A DNA stretch of 64,000 bases from Hibiscus mutabilis (Eukaryota > Streptophyta > Magnoliopsida > Malvales > Malvaceae): assembly GCA_019671005.1 (NCBI GenBank), contig CM033718.1, positions 26,602,014-26,666,013 on the forward strand, in the 5' to 3' direction. The notes beneath the pieces were generated by a model, which was not told where the DNA came from, ran no database searches, and worked only from the letters and a program-made list of their open reading frames with translations. Position numbers and translations under genes: made by a program. Positions 10,984 through 23,340 of the stretch are shown here, piece after piece (the stretch's first letter is position 1; the number at the start of each line of letters is the position of its first letter).

Positions 10984-12476
10984 TCCAATCATGAAGAAGG
11001 TGGTGATGAAGGAGATAATCAAGTGGCTCGATGCTGATGTTATCTACCCAATATCCAATAGTTCTTGGGTTAGCCTAGTACAATGTGTACCCAAGAAAGG
11101 AGGCACGACCGAGTGAGTAGTGAGGACAATGAACTGCTACCAACAAGAACCGTCACGAGGTGGAGGATATGTATGGACTACCAGAAGCTTAACAAGGCAA
11201 CCAAGAAGGACCATTTTCCCATTCCCTTCATCGACCAAATGTTAGATCGATTGGCGGGCAAAGCCTTTTATTGCTTCCTCGATGGATACTAAGGGTACAA
11301 TCATATTGCTATAGCACCAGAAGATCAAGAGAAGACCACCTTCACCTATCCCTATGGCACCTATGCTTTTAGAAGAATGCCCTTTGGACTTTGCAATGCT
11401 CCAACAACTTTTCAAAGATATATGCTAGCAATTTTTTTAGACATGGTAGAAGAGTTCTTGGAAATATTCATGGATGACTTTTCAGTCTTCGAAGATGATT
11501 TTGAGACATGCTTAGGCAACTTGGCGAAAGTGCTAAGGCGTTGTGAAGAAGCTGACTTGGTTCTCAATTGGGAGAAATGCCATTTTATGGTGACCGAAGG
11601 AACTGTTTTGGGTCATAAGATCTCGAAGAGAGGAATTGAGGTAGACAAGGAAAAAGTCAAAGTGATCAAGAAGTTACCTCATCCCACCACTGTCAAGGGT
11701 ATACGGAGTTTCCTTGGCCATGCAGGTTTATATCGAAGATTCATCAAGGACTTCTCCAAGACCTCAAAGCCACTTTGCAATTTGCTACAGCAAAATCATT
11801 GATTTGTGTTTGATGAGGTTTGCCATAGCGTATTTGAGGAGCTGAAGGATAAGCTTATCTCAGCCTCGATTGTTGTCCCACCAAACTGGAATGAGCCCTT
11901 CGAGTTAATGTGCGACGCGAGTGACTACGCAGTAGGAGTAGCACTTGGGCAATGTCAAGGTAAGCTTTTTCATGTTGTTTATTATGCTAGCCGTACTTTA
12001 AATGATGCACAAATCAATTCTACCACAACTGAAAAAGAATTGCTAGCTGTTGTGTTTGCGTTTGATAAGTTTAGGTCATACTTGATAAGGTCATTGTTCA
12101 CACTGATCACTCAGCTATCAAATACTTGGTGACTAAAAAGGATGTTAAACCTAGGCTTATTAGATGGATACTTCTCTTGTTAGAATTTGACTTAGAAGTT
12201 AGAGATTGGAAAGGATGTGAAAACCAAGTAGCCGACCATCTCTCTAGGTTAGAGAGCAAGGATAAAAATAGCACTGAACAAGAAATCAAGGAGGAATTCC
12301 CTGATGAGAAAATTCTATATGCTACAACAATCCTATGGTATGCTGATATTGTTAACTATCTTGTTAGTGGTATTTTGTCTCCTGATTTGAATAGCCAGGG
12401 TCAGAAGAAATTCAAGCACGAGGTGATGTTCTATTTTTGGGATGAACCTTATTTGTTCAAGAAATGTGCTGATTAA
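10984..12476 (+). pseudogene. H reverse transcriptase and RNase H
   Basis: Pieces lie in several frames. RT fingers (MDYQKLNKATKKDHFPIP) are in 11083-11292, cut by a TAA at 11290 in the DGYxGYN motif. The palm is in 11377-11802, with the catalytic FMDD box intact at 11467-11478. RNase H begins in 11806-12132 (CDASDYAVGVALGQ) and has the TTTEKELLAVVFAFDKFR motif. A frameshift near 12110 moves the rest to 12126-12476, with VADHLSRLES marking the RNase H/connection end. Together these copy element RNA to DNA and remove the RNA strand. Active-site residues mostly survive, but the frame does not. Confidence 0.85.
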
Positions 12477-13618
12477 ATGATAAGGAGATGTGTTCCCGAA
12501 GTGGAGGAAAAGGACATCATATTCCATTGCCACTCATTGTCATGTGGAGGGCATTTCAGTGGAACAAGAACCATTGTAAAAGTCCTACAATCTGGGTTCT
12601 ATTGGCCAACACTTTCAAGGACGCACACGAGTTTTGCAAGACTTGTGACCAGTGTTAAAGAACAGGGAATATTTCTCGAAGAAATGAAATGCCATTGCAA
12701 GGCATCTTGGAGGTAGAGCTTTTTGATGTTTGGGGAATTGACTTCATGGGACCATTCCCTTTATCTTTTGGAGATCTATACATCTTATTGGTAGTAGATT
12801 ATGTGTCGAAATGGGTAAAAGCTGTGGCTACACCGAAGAACGACTCCAAAACGGTTCTCAAGTTTCTTCATAAGAACATATTCACTAGATTTGGAGTACC
12901 AAAAGCAATCATTAGCGATGAAGGATCCCACTTTGACAGCAAGCTTATTGCCAAAGCATTATATAGATATGGGGTAAGGCACAAAATTGCCACGACATAT
13001 CACCCTCAAAACAATGAACAAGCTGAGGTCTCCAATGGCGAGATTAAACAAATACTTGAGAAGGTCATCAACCCCAAATGAAAGGACTAGTCCCCAAAGC
13101 TTGATGAGGCCTTATGGGCCTATCGAACAACCTTTAAGACATCATTGGGGATGTCCCCCTTCATGCTAGTCTATGTAAAAGCATGTCACCTCCCCGTCGA
13201 GCTTGAACACAAGGCCTATTGGGCCATCAAAAAACTCAACATGGATGCTCAACTGGCTGGTTCGAAAAGGTTGTTCAAGCTCAATGAGATGGAAGAATCT
13301 AGAGCCCATGCACATGAGAATATGCGATTATATAAGGAAAAAATGAAGAACTGGCACGACAAGCACATTTTGCCATGCCATTTCTCAGAAGGACAACAAG
13401 TGCTTCTTTATAACTCGAGGCTCAAGCTCTTCCCTGGGAAGCTCAAGTCTCAGTGGTCAGGACCTTTCCAAGTTCACAAGGTCTATCCTTATGGTGCTGT
13501 TGAAATCAAAAACCTTGATGATAACACGATCATTAAGGTTAATGGCCAACGTTTGAAGGTGTACAACAGAGCTCCAATCTTACGAGACAAATCATCTTTG
13601 CCCTTCAATGATACTTAA
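12477..13618 (+). pseudogene. H integrase
   Basis: A degraded zinc-finger part (12477-12716) keeps CHSLSCGGHFSG and FYWPTL; its Cys pair is lost to a frameshift. The catalytic core (12689-13081) has Asp in GIDFMGPFP, Asp in IISDEGSHF and Glu in QAEVSNGEIKQ, so the D,D,E triad is present. A TGA at 13079 and a TAG at 13088 break it. The C-terminal part (13145-13618) has the MSPFMLVY and SQWSGPFQV motifs of the Athila integrase tail. The enzyme would insert element DNA. No chromodomain is seen, as expected for Athila. Confidence 0.85.
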
Positions 13619-14271
13619 GAGTTTGCATCTCCATTCCTATTATCTTTATGCTATAGCATTTTCTTATTTTCATATCCATAAATAATATATTTTCTTTTTT
13701 ATCATCTTTTTGATTATTTTTAGTGTGTCTTAACTTTCTTTTGTGTTTATTTTTATTACCCCATGTCAGTGTACCTACAGGTTGTAGGTGGCATGCCAAG
13801 GCGAAAATTAAGGTTGTCAGGCTTTTCTTATTAGGGTTAGGGTTTTGTCTCTATCCTAATAAGGGAAGTTAAATAGACAAAAGGAATTTCCAAGGTTTGG
13901 GGGGGTAGCGGTACTTAAAAAAAGCAAGAAGGGGAAGAGATTCTTTATCTAATGCCCGAAAAAAAACCCTAACCAATTAAAACCCCACTTTCTCTCTCCA
14001 ACTTTCCCACTTTTCATTAATTAGCCATCATATCTCCCCTCTTACACACACCATAAAATTGTCATATTAACACTCCCTCAATTAATGTGATAGTTCCCAA
14101 CCCTTTAAACTTCCTCCTTTCTCTCCCTTGTCATTTTCTCTAAATCCTTTCATCTCCACTTCATCTTCTTCATCCAACTTCCCCTTAACGCCATTGTAGC
14201 CAAAACTTCACTTTCTTTACTACCCCAAATATTGCTTGCATCTAACAGTATCTTCCCACCCTACCGTAACA
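13619..14271 (+). other. H spacer between integrase and ORF3
   Basis: About 650 bp without a coding frame. Contains an A/T-rich part, then a strongly pyrimidine-rich stretch (about 13980-14210: CTCTCTCC, TTTCTCC, CATCTTC repeats). Athila elements have a spacer here, thought to serve expression of ORF3. I see no clear promoter or splice signal, although the C/T-rich tract could act as a polypyrimidine tract. Confidence 0.5.
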
Positions 14272-15790
14272 ATGGTCCATTGTAAGAATGTCTCTGCTGC
14301 GTCCACAAGTGCCCCAGCACCACCTGTCGTGGAGATTCAGAAATTCTCTAACCAAACTGCCAAAGATCGCTGGCAACAACTTAAGGATCAGAAGCCTTTC
14401 ACAGAGTAAGGATTTAAGTTCCCTACTGAGGGGGAACAAGGTTTTGACCAAGACCTCATGGATGTAATCACAAAGCATGGCTGGGAAAATTTTGTGCGGC
14501 ACCCTAACGATATTTGCGTCCCCTTAGCGAGGGAATTCTATGCTCATCTCACTAGACCCACCCAGTCTGGTGTATATGTTTGAGGGGAGCAAATAAAATT
14601 CACTACTGCAGCAATCAACAAGTTTTATGGCCTAAAAAATATGGTGGACCACCATACTCCTTTTGCAATTGGTGTCGATGACCGGACACAAAAAGAAGTC
14701 CTTGAGGACTTATTCTTTAACGGAAATGAACTCGATGTAACAACAAGGTCTGTAGAGCGAGGAAGGCTTAAACCTGAAGCCAAAGTTTGGAATCACTTTG
14801 TTAAAACTCGTCTTATGCCCACATCTCACTCCGCAATTATTCACATCAACCGGTTGCTTCTTATCCATTCCATCCTGAATGGTCGGTCCATTAATGTTGG
14901 GAAGTTGATTGTTGATGAAGTCTATGCTTGTCTGAAGAGGAGCAAGAGCCCACTATTTTTTCCAAATCTCATCATTGCTCTCTTCCGCAAGAAAAAAGTT
15001 TTTGAAGATCCTCAAGACGACGAGACCATCACCGGCAAGAATGCAATCACACCAGCCCAAATCACCGGTCTGCGAGGATTTGATGAAGATGCTCCATCTG
15101 AAACTGTTGAAGGCGGGGCCAAAACTTTTGCTGCAGCAAGGATTGCATCCCTGGTGACCACCACCAACCGCCTACAGTCCAACATGGATCAAATGCGTAG
15201 CAACCTCACAACCTATTTTAGGTATGTAAAAGCAAATGATGCTGTTCTTAACGCATACTTCCACGAACTATTTCCCCATGTGCCTATCGACTTCCCCCTT
15301 CCCTAAGGACCTATTTGCTACCCCGACGGACCCTCCCACTACAACTAGAGCAAGTACTTCTCGTCCCACCCCAGCCACAAAGAAATTTGCACCTACTAAG
15401 ACTGTCGCACAACAGAACAAGAAGCGAAAGAGAAAGGCCATACCTTCGCCCTCTGCCCCACAACCTGAAGAGCCTGCTACCGAACCCATCACTATCGAGA
15501 GTGACAATGATGAATAGATCGCTGAATAGACCCCTACTTTTATCCCAGATCCTGTGGTGGACTAGACTCCAGACGCCACGGCAAGAACAAAGCGCCACCA
15601 GAAGCGCACAGCTGGACGAATTTGGACCACCCCAGCCAAAGCATCCGAGCCTGCAAATGAGGATGATGATGATCAACATGCGTAATCCAGCTAGGATGAA
15701 CTAGCCCTACCACCAAAATAGGAAGAAGACGACGCACCCATTGCCTCGCTTAAAAAAGTGAGCATCAAGCATATGGCAACCAAAACTGTG
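14272..15790 (+). pseudogene. H env-like ORF3 (Athila third ORF), broken
   Basis: Begins with ATG at 14272, downstream of integrase, where Athila elements carry their env-like ORF. The core (14641-15306) shows SHSAIIHINRLLLIHSILNG and NVGKLIVDEVY, typical of the 'putative plant transposon protein' domain found in Athila ORF3. Stops at 14406 (TAA) and 14581 (TGA) and a frameshift near 15300 split it. The shifted tail has a basic NKKRKRK run near 15415, which could be a nuclear signal, and an acidic end (ESDNDE). I see no signal peptide or membrane segment in what remains. Whether such ORFs act as envelope proteins is unproven; here the gene is dead. Confidence 0.7.
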
Positions 15791-16817
15791 AAACGACAAC
15801 AACCATAAGGTACCCCACTTGCATTGCATTTCATTTACTCTTATGCATCTAGTTTCATGCATTGACGACATTGCATTCTCCATGTTTGGGGGTGTTAGTG
15901 TTAATAGTTAGTCATTTGCATCCGTAGTTAGGAACAAAATTTATGCTATGGTATTCTGTTTAGTTCAAAGATAGTTTTGTGAATAAATTCATGATGTCCG
16001 ATGCTGAACACTTAACTTGTATGGCTTGGAATTAATTGAATAATTATGATTGGATTAGATTGGTAGAATTGACTTTAGGGTATGGTGCTTTATGAAATAA
16101 ATGGTTACACGATTGCATGCTTTCTATGCTTAAGATTGTTGGAAAAGTCTTTAGGAAAGGACTCTTGCATGCCTTAGTATAAATAATCTTAATGAACTTG
16201 AATGAAAATTATAAGCATTAAAGGCTTCGTTAAAATCCCCTATGCTAAAATATGTGTTGATCTGTGAATAAATGCTTCGACATAGCTGTAGAGGGACACT
16301 CCTCTTTGTGTTGTTTGCTTGGATACTGCGTTTAAATAAATGGCAACAACAACAAATGAGTGAATGAAAGTAGTCACGGGATGACTCTACTCAATAGGCT
16401 AGGGAATGAGGTGTTTGCTCCACTTCATTTCAAGTCTAGGAAGGTAGTTGTGATGAGCTGACTCCCTTCGAAGCAAAATATATATAAAAAAGGAAAAAAA
16501 AACAAAGATTACAATATGGGAGTAAAAATGGTGCTTAACTCGATTAGAAATATTAACGTGCATTAGAGAGCTATCTTAAAAACTTTCTTAGCTATGTTGA
16601 GCATAGATAGGATGCAATCACGCACACACATGCAATGAACCTAGCCCTAATAGATGTTCTTAAAATCTCAATTTAGCCTAACATGTTGAAAGCCTTTAAT
16701 TTCTGAGGACTGAAATTTTGCCCCAGATCTATCTTGAACCAAACTTTTGCCATAACATTTCTTTTGTTTTTTTCTATTTATTGCTTGAGGACAAGTAATA
16801 GCTTAAGTTTGGGGGTG
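15791..16817 (+). other. H 3' UTR with two polypurine-like tracts
   Basis: About 1 kb without a gene. The true PPT abuts the LTR (AAGTTTGGGGGTGT, 16805-16818). A near copy, TTTGGGGGTGT, lies at 15885-15895, about 920 bp upstream. In between are AT-rich text and an A-rich run (16480-16505). The PPT primes plus-strand DNA synthesis. Confidence 0.65.
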
Positions 16818-18270
16818 TGATAACTCTGCAAAATATATATATTTCATACTTTTTTACTCTGTTATTTGCTTGTTTTTAGGCTCATTTCATGGCATTTAGG
16901 TTGCATTTAGTTCATATAGTTGCATCTTGTTTCATAGCTTTGGTTGTTATGGGTTAATTGCTAAATAGGTGTTGCGTGAGAAGGGTTTAGTCTGGTTTCA
17001 TGATGTGCAGGTGAGTAGGGCATAATAGCTGAAAATGCCACAGCATTTTGGACTAGAAAGGCTGGGAGTAGAAAAAGACAAAATGCAAAGAAGATATTTT
17101 CCAGCCAACATGTGAGAACCCCCATTTGTCTCTTATGCCAAGAATGTGCCAGAGGAATATTCTTTAGGTTACAAAGGGAATGTTTAGGGCATAATACCCT
17201 AGAAGGCTCCAATATATAAAGAACAAGAAGCCCTTATTTAAGGCGCGCGAAAAAAGTGCTGAAGAGGTGACAAAAAATAGTAAAGAAAGAAAAAAAGAGA
17301 AAGTCGGCTCTTTTCTTCATCTTCTTCCTCAACTTAGTGTCCTCTATTATTGAAGCTCCAAAGGGTGATTTTGCTGGCTTTGAGAGAAGCGAAAAGTCTA
17401 GGGTGGTTCACGACAGTCCACGACAGATTGGGAGATTTCTCTTCTTCTACTTTTGCTTTGACATTTTCTTTCATTATGGAAATGGGTTGTATGAGACGAA
17501 TGATGTTGGATGTTTATTACCTAGCCATGAACTGATTTTAGTTGGCTTGGGTTTGTTTGGATGCTTCTGTTTAGTTTCTATTAATGTATGCTTTTATGTT
17601 TTTCAGTCTTATCCATGCTTTGCCTACTGTTTTATTGCCCTAAGGTTGTAAGAGCCTTCGAGAGTTGGCCTTTCTTTAGGTGTCAGATTAGTCTAGTGGT
17701 CGAGAGAGCTAGACTTAGATCCACGTAGGCAATGGAGTTGGATGCTGAGAGGCACAACTATAACCTACCTTAGAGATAAGTGGAGGGTTTCAACGGCTAA
17801 AAAAGGTAGTACTTCAATGGTAGAAGTATGATAGGGTTTACGCTGAGAGGTATTGCTATAGCATATTAGCTACCAGACTTTTTACTAGAGATAGTTTAGA
17901 AGCATCCTTAGAAAATCCTACCGATAAGAGGATAAGTGGGAAATTGTGAAGCATCCTTAAGAGCTAGACATAGGTCATCTTGGCAAGCCCAGCCAGTCAT
18001 TCCCATAGAGAGTTTCATACGTGTGTGAGGACATTTTTTAGTCTATTCAGTTCAGTCAGCTTTTACTATATTCGTTTGCTATAGCATTTCTTGCCTTGCC
18101 TCTATTTTCCACAACAATTACATTTCTAGTTTATGTTGCATTGCTTAAACTTAACTTGAATTACCCCCAATCCCTATGGAGACGATACTCACTCATCATT
18201 ATTACTACTTGTTCAATGTGTATACTTGCACTATTTGCGTATCATTTTTTGTACATCACATCACGCAACA
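16818..18270 (+). mobile_element. H 3' LTR
   Basis: 1453 bp, TGATAACT...CACGCAACA, TATA box at 17213-17220. It keeps the region at 18019-18261 that the 5' LTR has lost, so it is the better template for the family. Flanked on the right by CTAGT (18271-18275). Confidence 0.9.
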
Positions 18271-18275
18271 CTAGT

Positions 18276-20096
18276 CATCTCCAATGAAAGCTAGGCATCA
18301 AGTGATTGTAATTCGGGAACCTTAAAACCTTCAAAATCAAGGTGAGTGTATTCATGTCAAGGGATTAACACGGAGCCATCCCGTTTTGTTTTGTGTTATG
18401 ATTGCATTTGTGTTTAAGGGCTCAAGTAGAGCAAGCATATGTGGACTCTAATGGTAAGCGTGGTAAGCTTCAATAATGTTTGACATATTTGTAAGTTTAT
18501 GTGTGATCTCCGATTCATGCTTTTATATGGATTTTGATATAATTGTGCTATGATATGTTATGTGGAGCTAAGGTTCGATTTGTTATCTAATATGATGTGA
18601 TTCGAATGGTAAAAATTATGATGAAATATGTGATCTTGGACATTGGATACAATTGGCATGCCATAGGGTTATTTGAGCTCACCAATTAAGGGATTGGACT
18701 ACGGTCCGAGGCTACGGCCTATATGTGTGGTGAAATGAGGATGGATTGTGTAAGGGACTATCCGGAGCTACGGCTCAAGGCTACGACCTAATTTTGATAT
18801 GTATGGTGTATTAGGGAATTCGCATATACATTGGTTACCATGTCCAAGGAAATGATGTGTTATTATGATTTACAATTGCTATTCGAAACCATGACTAATG
18901 GCTTGAATATGTTCTTATATGATTAATGCTATATGAATTGTCGATCAAGCATCCCATACGTCATTCATGTAGTTAATAAGTTTATTGTGCATTGTTATGA
19001 CTACCTCACTAGGCTATGTAAGCCTACCATTCGTTTGTCTCATACATTTTAGGATCTTAAAGAATTTCGGCCTTCGGTACGTGTGTTGCGATTGCAAGTC
19101 ACTCCTACAAGTCATATGCATGCTCATCTTTTGCCTTGAACTCCTAGTAAGGTGGCATATGGTCTAAGCATGTTATGTATGTGCTTTTTGATATGTGTGT
19201 AATAGTCAAATAGTACCTAAGTGTTGTATGCGGAAATTGACATGTTTTGGAATGGTTTAACTAGCTAAAATGAGCTTAAAATCACCAAATGGTGAAAATA
19301 AGGTAAATGGATTCGAAACGCTCTAAAATTTTGTATGCTATTAAAAATATGGATATTATACTTTTTGGTAAAATTTGGTTAGGTTTGGACATCGTTTAAC
19401 ATGTTAATTCGAATAAGAACCAGATAAAATCTGTCATTACATGGCAGACGTATCGATATAGGTCAAGCTGTATCGGTACGACCTTGCATAATTAGACTTG
19501 ATAAAATAAGGCGTATCGGTACAGTTAGGGTGGTGTATCGATACAAAATTTGACAATAAGGTCTGAAAAATAAATTGCATCGATACAAGCTATAGGGAGT
19601 ATTGAAATGGTCAACCCTAGTCAACGCGTATCGATATGGGTCTAGTTGTATCGATACAGGCACGTTACCTTCAAATCTAGGAAATGAAAATTTGGCTTGG
19701 TGTACCGATACGGCCCTAAGTGTATCGGTATAGAGTTAGTTGATTCTTTTATTAAGATGCTTATAAAATGGTCACCAAAACTTGTATAGCCTAATTGGAT
19801 TGGTAAAAGATCTCCGTTAGCAACAAAACTTCACAGGATAATAATTAGTAAGTTTAATTGAAGATTGGTAAAAAGAAATTCTGATAAGTCTCTTAATTGG
19901 TAAATTTATTATTTAGTCCCTAAGTTTATAAAAGTTTAAAATTAACCCCAAGTCGAGTAAGCTAATTATGAATTAGTTTGATAAGTCATAAAAGAAGATT
20001 AAAAGACATGCTGAATTAGATTCTGATCTTTGATCAAAGCCTCCAAATTGCACTCTTCGACCCGATTTCCTACTAGGCCAGGAAGGGGGTGTTACA
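18276..20096 (+). mobile_element. K2 5' LTR, second part
   Basis: Continues the K2 LTR after H; colinear with 25946-27822. Features are a G/C patch with repeated GGCTACGG units (18695-18790) and a dense TATCGATAC/TATCGGTAC cluster (19440-19740). Ends GTGTTACA at 20096, next to the primer site. Small ORFs here (such as 18985-19167) are not supported as genes. Confidence 0.88.
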
Positions 20097-20100
20097 TTTG

Positions 20101-20112
20101 TGGTATCAGAGC
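20101..20112 (+). other. K2 primer binding site (initiator tRNA-Met)
   Basis: TGGTATCAGAGC, 4 bp after the LTR, is the standard plant site complementary to the 3' end of initiator tRNA-Met, used by chromoviruses and many other elements. Confidence 0.88.
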
Positions 20113-20384
20113 CTAGGTTTAGTCGGTTCTAGGACTAAATTGAAGTTTTGTATGAGTCTACATCTGCATATGCCTCATAGGAGTTTATTTGTATATGTTA
20201 TCTGTGACTTGCAACTTAGACGATTAAATCCTTTTGTATGAATAGATCTGAAAATATCTGTACCCACCGATAAGCGTATTGAGAATAAACCACACCCCAG
20301 ATCCTCCTCGACTTAGGGGACAATTTGGGAGCCGAAGTTATTCCCGAGCAAGTGGGACAGAACGACCCACACCATCATCCTCAG

Positions 20385-21450
20385 ATGCCTCCCGCTTAGT
20401 AGGAGTATCTGATGTCTATGGCTGAAATGATTAAACATGTGGTTGTGTCTCTCAGGCAAGAACCACCACCTCAGCCTGCTAAAACATCTTCTTCTGTTCT
20501 GAAGGCTCCCATTAACGAGCTCTGTCAGTATCCAATTTGCACCTTCACTGGTCAGGACCTGGATAATCCTGAAATAGCAGAGTATTGGCTGGAGAATACT
20601 CTTAAAGTTCTGAATAAGCAAATGAAGTGCCCCGAGAAACACAAACTAGAGTGTTCTCTGGCGTTGATCTCTAAAGAAGCTCAAAGCTGGTGGGACACCG
20701 TGACACTCACGGTACCCGAGCATAAAGTCATGTAGGAATTCTTTCTTTAAGAGTTCCGCAAGAAATACATTAGTGAGGACTACATTGCTGAAAAACGTAA
20801 GAAGCTCCTCCACCTGAGACAAGGAGAAAGACCCGTTGAGCAATACATCGACGATTTCTGCAAGTATGCGAGGTATGGTGCTGAGATCATACGCACGAAA
20901 AAGGAAAAATGCAGAATGTTCATTGATGGTATCTGCGATGAATTACGTCCTCTCTTCACTGCTTTGGAGATAGAGGATTTCTAGACCTTGGTTAATCGAG
21001 CCATCACTACTAAAGCCTCCCAGAAGGCCTATAAGAGAAAAAAGAGAAACCAAACCCGATCTGATAAGAGGTTTTGAGATGATTCCAAGCCTCATGTGCC
21101 TTAGAAGAATGGTAAACAGTGGGATCAGAAGTCTGCCACCTACCCACAGCTACCAAGAACAGGATATGTGCCACATTTCCAATATCTGGGAACATCTGTT
21201 GCCCGTACAGCTTCAGTCAATAGCACGAGTGGTTCTGCAAAAGGTTCTCAAATTTTGTTATGCAACTTTTGTCAGAAGAGGCACCCTGGACAGTGTCATA
21301 GACAGTCTGGATCCTATTACCTTTGTGGTGAGTCTGGTCACTTTATCAGGCAGTGCCCGCAGAACTCAAACACCCCTACCACTGTGGCTTCTCAGAATAA
21401 TCCAAAAAGGGAAGAGGGGCAAAGCCAGTGCCGTCTAGATTATTAGGGAG
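20385..21450 (+). pseudogene. gag: K2 gag (Tekay type), broken
   Basis: Frame 20412-20735 holds the capsid start, with the conserved AQSWWDTV motif. After a TAG at 20733 the rest (RKKYIS..., LRQGERPVEQY) continues to about 20990 with one more stop. A shifted frame, 21168-21446, encodes the zinc-knuckle region, with a first CxxC near 21262. In the second knuckle (YYLCGESGHFIRQC) the first Cys reads Tyr. The same domains occur in K1 gag on the other strand. Gag would bind and package element RNA. Start choice is uncertain because the region upstream of 20412 also carries stops. Confidence 0.78.
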
Positions 21451-22050
21451 ACCTCATAACACCAACAATTCTTCGGTTGGACGTGACCCGCAAACCTCTG
21501 CCCAAATGTCTCATGTTCGAGGTCAAGAGCAAGAAGATAACCCTGATGTGATAGCGGGTATGGTGGAATTATATTCTGATCTTGTTTATGCTTTGGTAGA
21601 TCCAGGCTCGACGTATTCTTTCATTAGTTAACCATTGGTTGAAAAATATGCCCTAGAATCTGAACCAATTACTTTTGAGATTATTGTCTCTAACCAACTA
21701 GGAGATAATGTGGTTATCTGATGGATCTGTAAAGCTTGTCCTCTGAGGATCCAAGAGATCCTATTTCCAGCTAACTTGATGGCCTTACCCTTCCATGACT
21801 TCGATCTTATCCTAGGCCTCGATTGGCTAGCCGAGCATCAAACCCGGGTAGATTGCTCGAAGAAGAAACTGTACCTTTGTGGACTCGGTAAGGAGAGCAT
21901 AAACTTGATGAAATCCAAACCCATGCCTAAAAAGATCCTTATGTGTGCCATGGAGTCTAAGGAAGAGTTGAAACTTGAATATGTGCCAGTTATGAAAGAA
22001 TTCCTTAATATGTTTTCTGATGAACTTCCGGGACTCCCTCCAACCCGATA
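21451..22050 (+). pseudogene. K2 aspartic protease
   Basis: Active-site motif ALVDPGSTYSFIS near 21590 (Asp-Pro-Gly), immediately followed by TAA at 21629. The second part (21776-22051) has FDLILGLDWLAEHQTRVDC, the conserved region of Ty3/gypsy proteases, then the linker towards RT (ELPGLPPTR) and a stop at 22049. In a working element it would cleave the polyprotein. Confidence 0.78.
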
Positions 22051-22054
22051 AGTA

Positions 22055-22867
22055 GAATTCAGAATTGAAGTGCAAATGGGGATTACCCCAGTCTCCATTG
22101 CTCCGTACCAAATGGCTCCAGTTGAGTTGAAGGAGTTAACGGCCCAAATCTAAGACCTTTTGGATAAGGGATTCATACGACCGAGTTCCTCACCTTGGGA
22201 AGCACCGATTTTGTTTGTCAAAAAGAAGGATAGGTCGATACGTCTGTGCATTGACTATCGTCAGTTGAATAGAGTGACCATTAAGAACAAGTATTTGTTA
22301 CCAAGGATCTTTGATCTCTTTGATCAATTGAAAGGTGCTTCTTTCTTCTCTAAGATAGACTTGCGATTCGAAAACTATCAAATACAAGTGGAGGAGTCTG
22401 ACATTTTAAAAACTGCCTTTCAAACTAGATACGACCACTATGAGTGTTTGGTAATGCCTTTTAGGCCTACTAATGCACCTGCAACCTTCATAGACTTGAT
22501 GAACCGTGTGTTCCGGCCCTATCTAGATAGATTCGTGGTTGTGTTTATAGATGACATCTTGATCTACTCCAAAGACACATCCACTCATGAAGAACATCTC
22601 TGGATTGTTCTTCAGACTCTCCGAGAGAAACGATTGTATACCAAATTCAATAAATGCGAGTTCTGGCTATCTAAAGTATCCTTTTTGGGACATGTGATTT
22701 CTTCTGCAGGAATTCAAGTTGACCCAAAGAAAATCGAAGCAGTTCTTGACTGGATTCCTCCAAAGAATGTTGGAGAAGTTCGTAGCTTTCTAGGCCTTGC
22801 AGGCTACTACCGTAGATTTGTTAAGGGATTCTCGATAATCACTGCACCCTTGATGAAACTTCTCTGA
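22055..22867 (+). pseudogene. K2 reverse transcriptase
   Basis: The long frame 22160-22867 holds nearly the whole palm: DKGFIRPSSSPW, LCIDYRQLNRVT, FFSKIDLR, YECLVMPF, the catalytic box FIDD at 22544-22555, and GYYRRFVKGFS at the end. It is the best-kept domain of K2. TAA at 22154 and TGA at 22865 bound the frame. The catalytic Asp pair is intact. Confidence 0.88.
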
Positions 22868-23340
22868 AAAGAAACCCCTTTCGTGTGGATGGTGGAACAA
22901 CAAAGAAGTTTTGATTAGCTTAAGCAAGTTCTGACCCATGCCCATGTCTTAGTGCAACCCGAGTCAAGCAAGGACTTCACCGTATATAGTGATGCATCCC
23001 ACTTGGGTTTAGGCTGTGTACTTATGCAAGAAGGAAAGGTCATTGCTTATGCCTCTTGTCAACTCAAACCACACGAGATGAACTATCTGACACATAATTT
23101 GGAACTAGCTGCTGTTGTGTTTGCCTTCAAGATTTGGCGACACTATCTATACGGTGAGAAGTGTTATTTGTACACTGATCACAAAAGACTGAAATATCTT
23201 CTGACTCAGAAAGAGTTGAATCTCCATTAATGTCGGTGGATGGAGCTTTTGAAAGACTAGGACTTGGTTATTGATTACTAGCCCAGTAAAGCTAATGTCG
23301 TAGCTAATGCTCTTAGTCGGAAACCTACTCCCTCTTCAAA
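22868..23340 (+). pseudogene. K2 RNase H
   Basis: Frame 22952-23230 has VYSDASHLGLGCVLMQ (catalytic Asp), LTHNLELAAVVFAFKIWRHYLYG (Glu) and YTDHKRLKYL (second Asp). Later text (ANVVANALSRKP, near 23290-23330) holds the fourth acidic region, with in-frame stops at 23228, 23260 and 23281. Removes the RNA strand of the RNA/DNA hybrid. Linked to RT in the polyprotein. Confidence 0.85.

Larger units (their letters stand above)
6822..18270 (+). mobile_element. H: Athila-like LTR retrotransposon with env-like ORF
   Basis: LTRs begin TGATAACT and end CACGCAACA. Flanks are CTCGT (6817-6821) and CTAGT (18271-18275), a 5-bp duplication with one change; the homologous uninterrupted LTR reads CTCGC at about 25942. 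Internal order is primer site, gag, protease, RT, RNase H, integrase, env-like ORF3, long 3' UTR, PPT. This order and the gag sequence are those of the Athila lineage. Length is 11.4 kb. LTR divergence is about 20 differences in 330 bp compared by eye. The coding regions carry many stops. Confidence 0.92.

Noticed and set aside
15311..15737. Overlapping ORFs on both strands at the end of the H env-like gene
   Set aside because: Low-complexity proline/arginine-rich shadows of the ORF3 tail.
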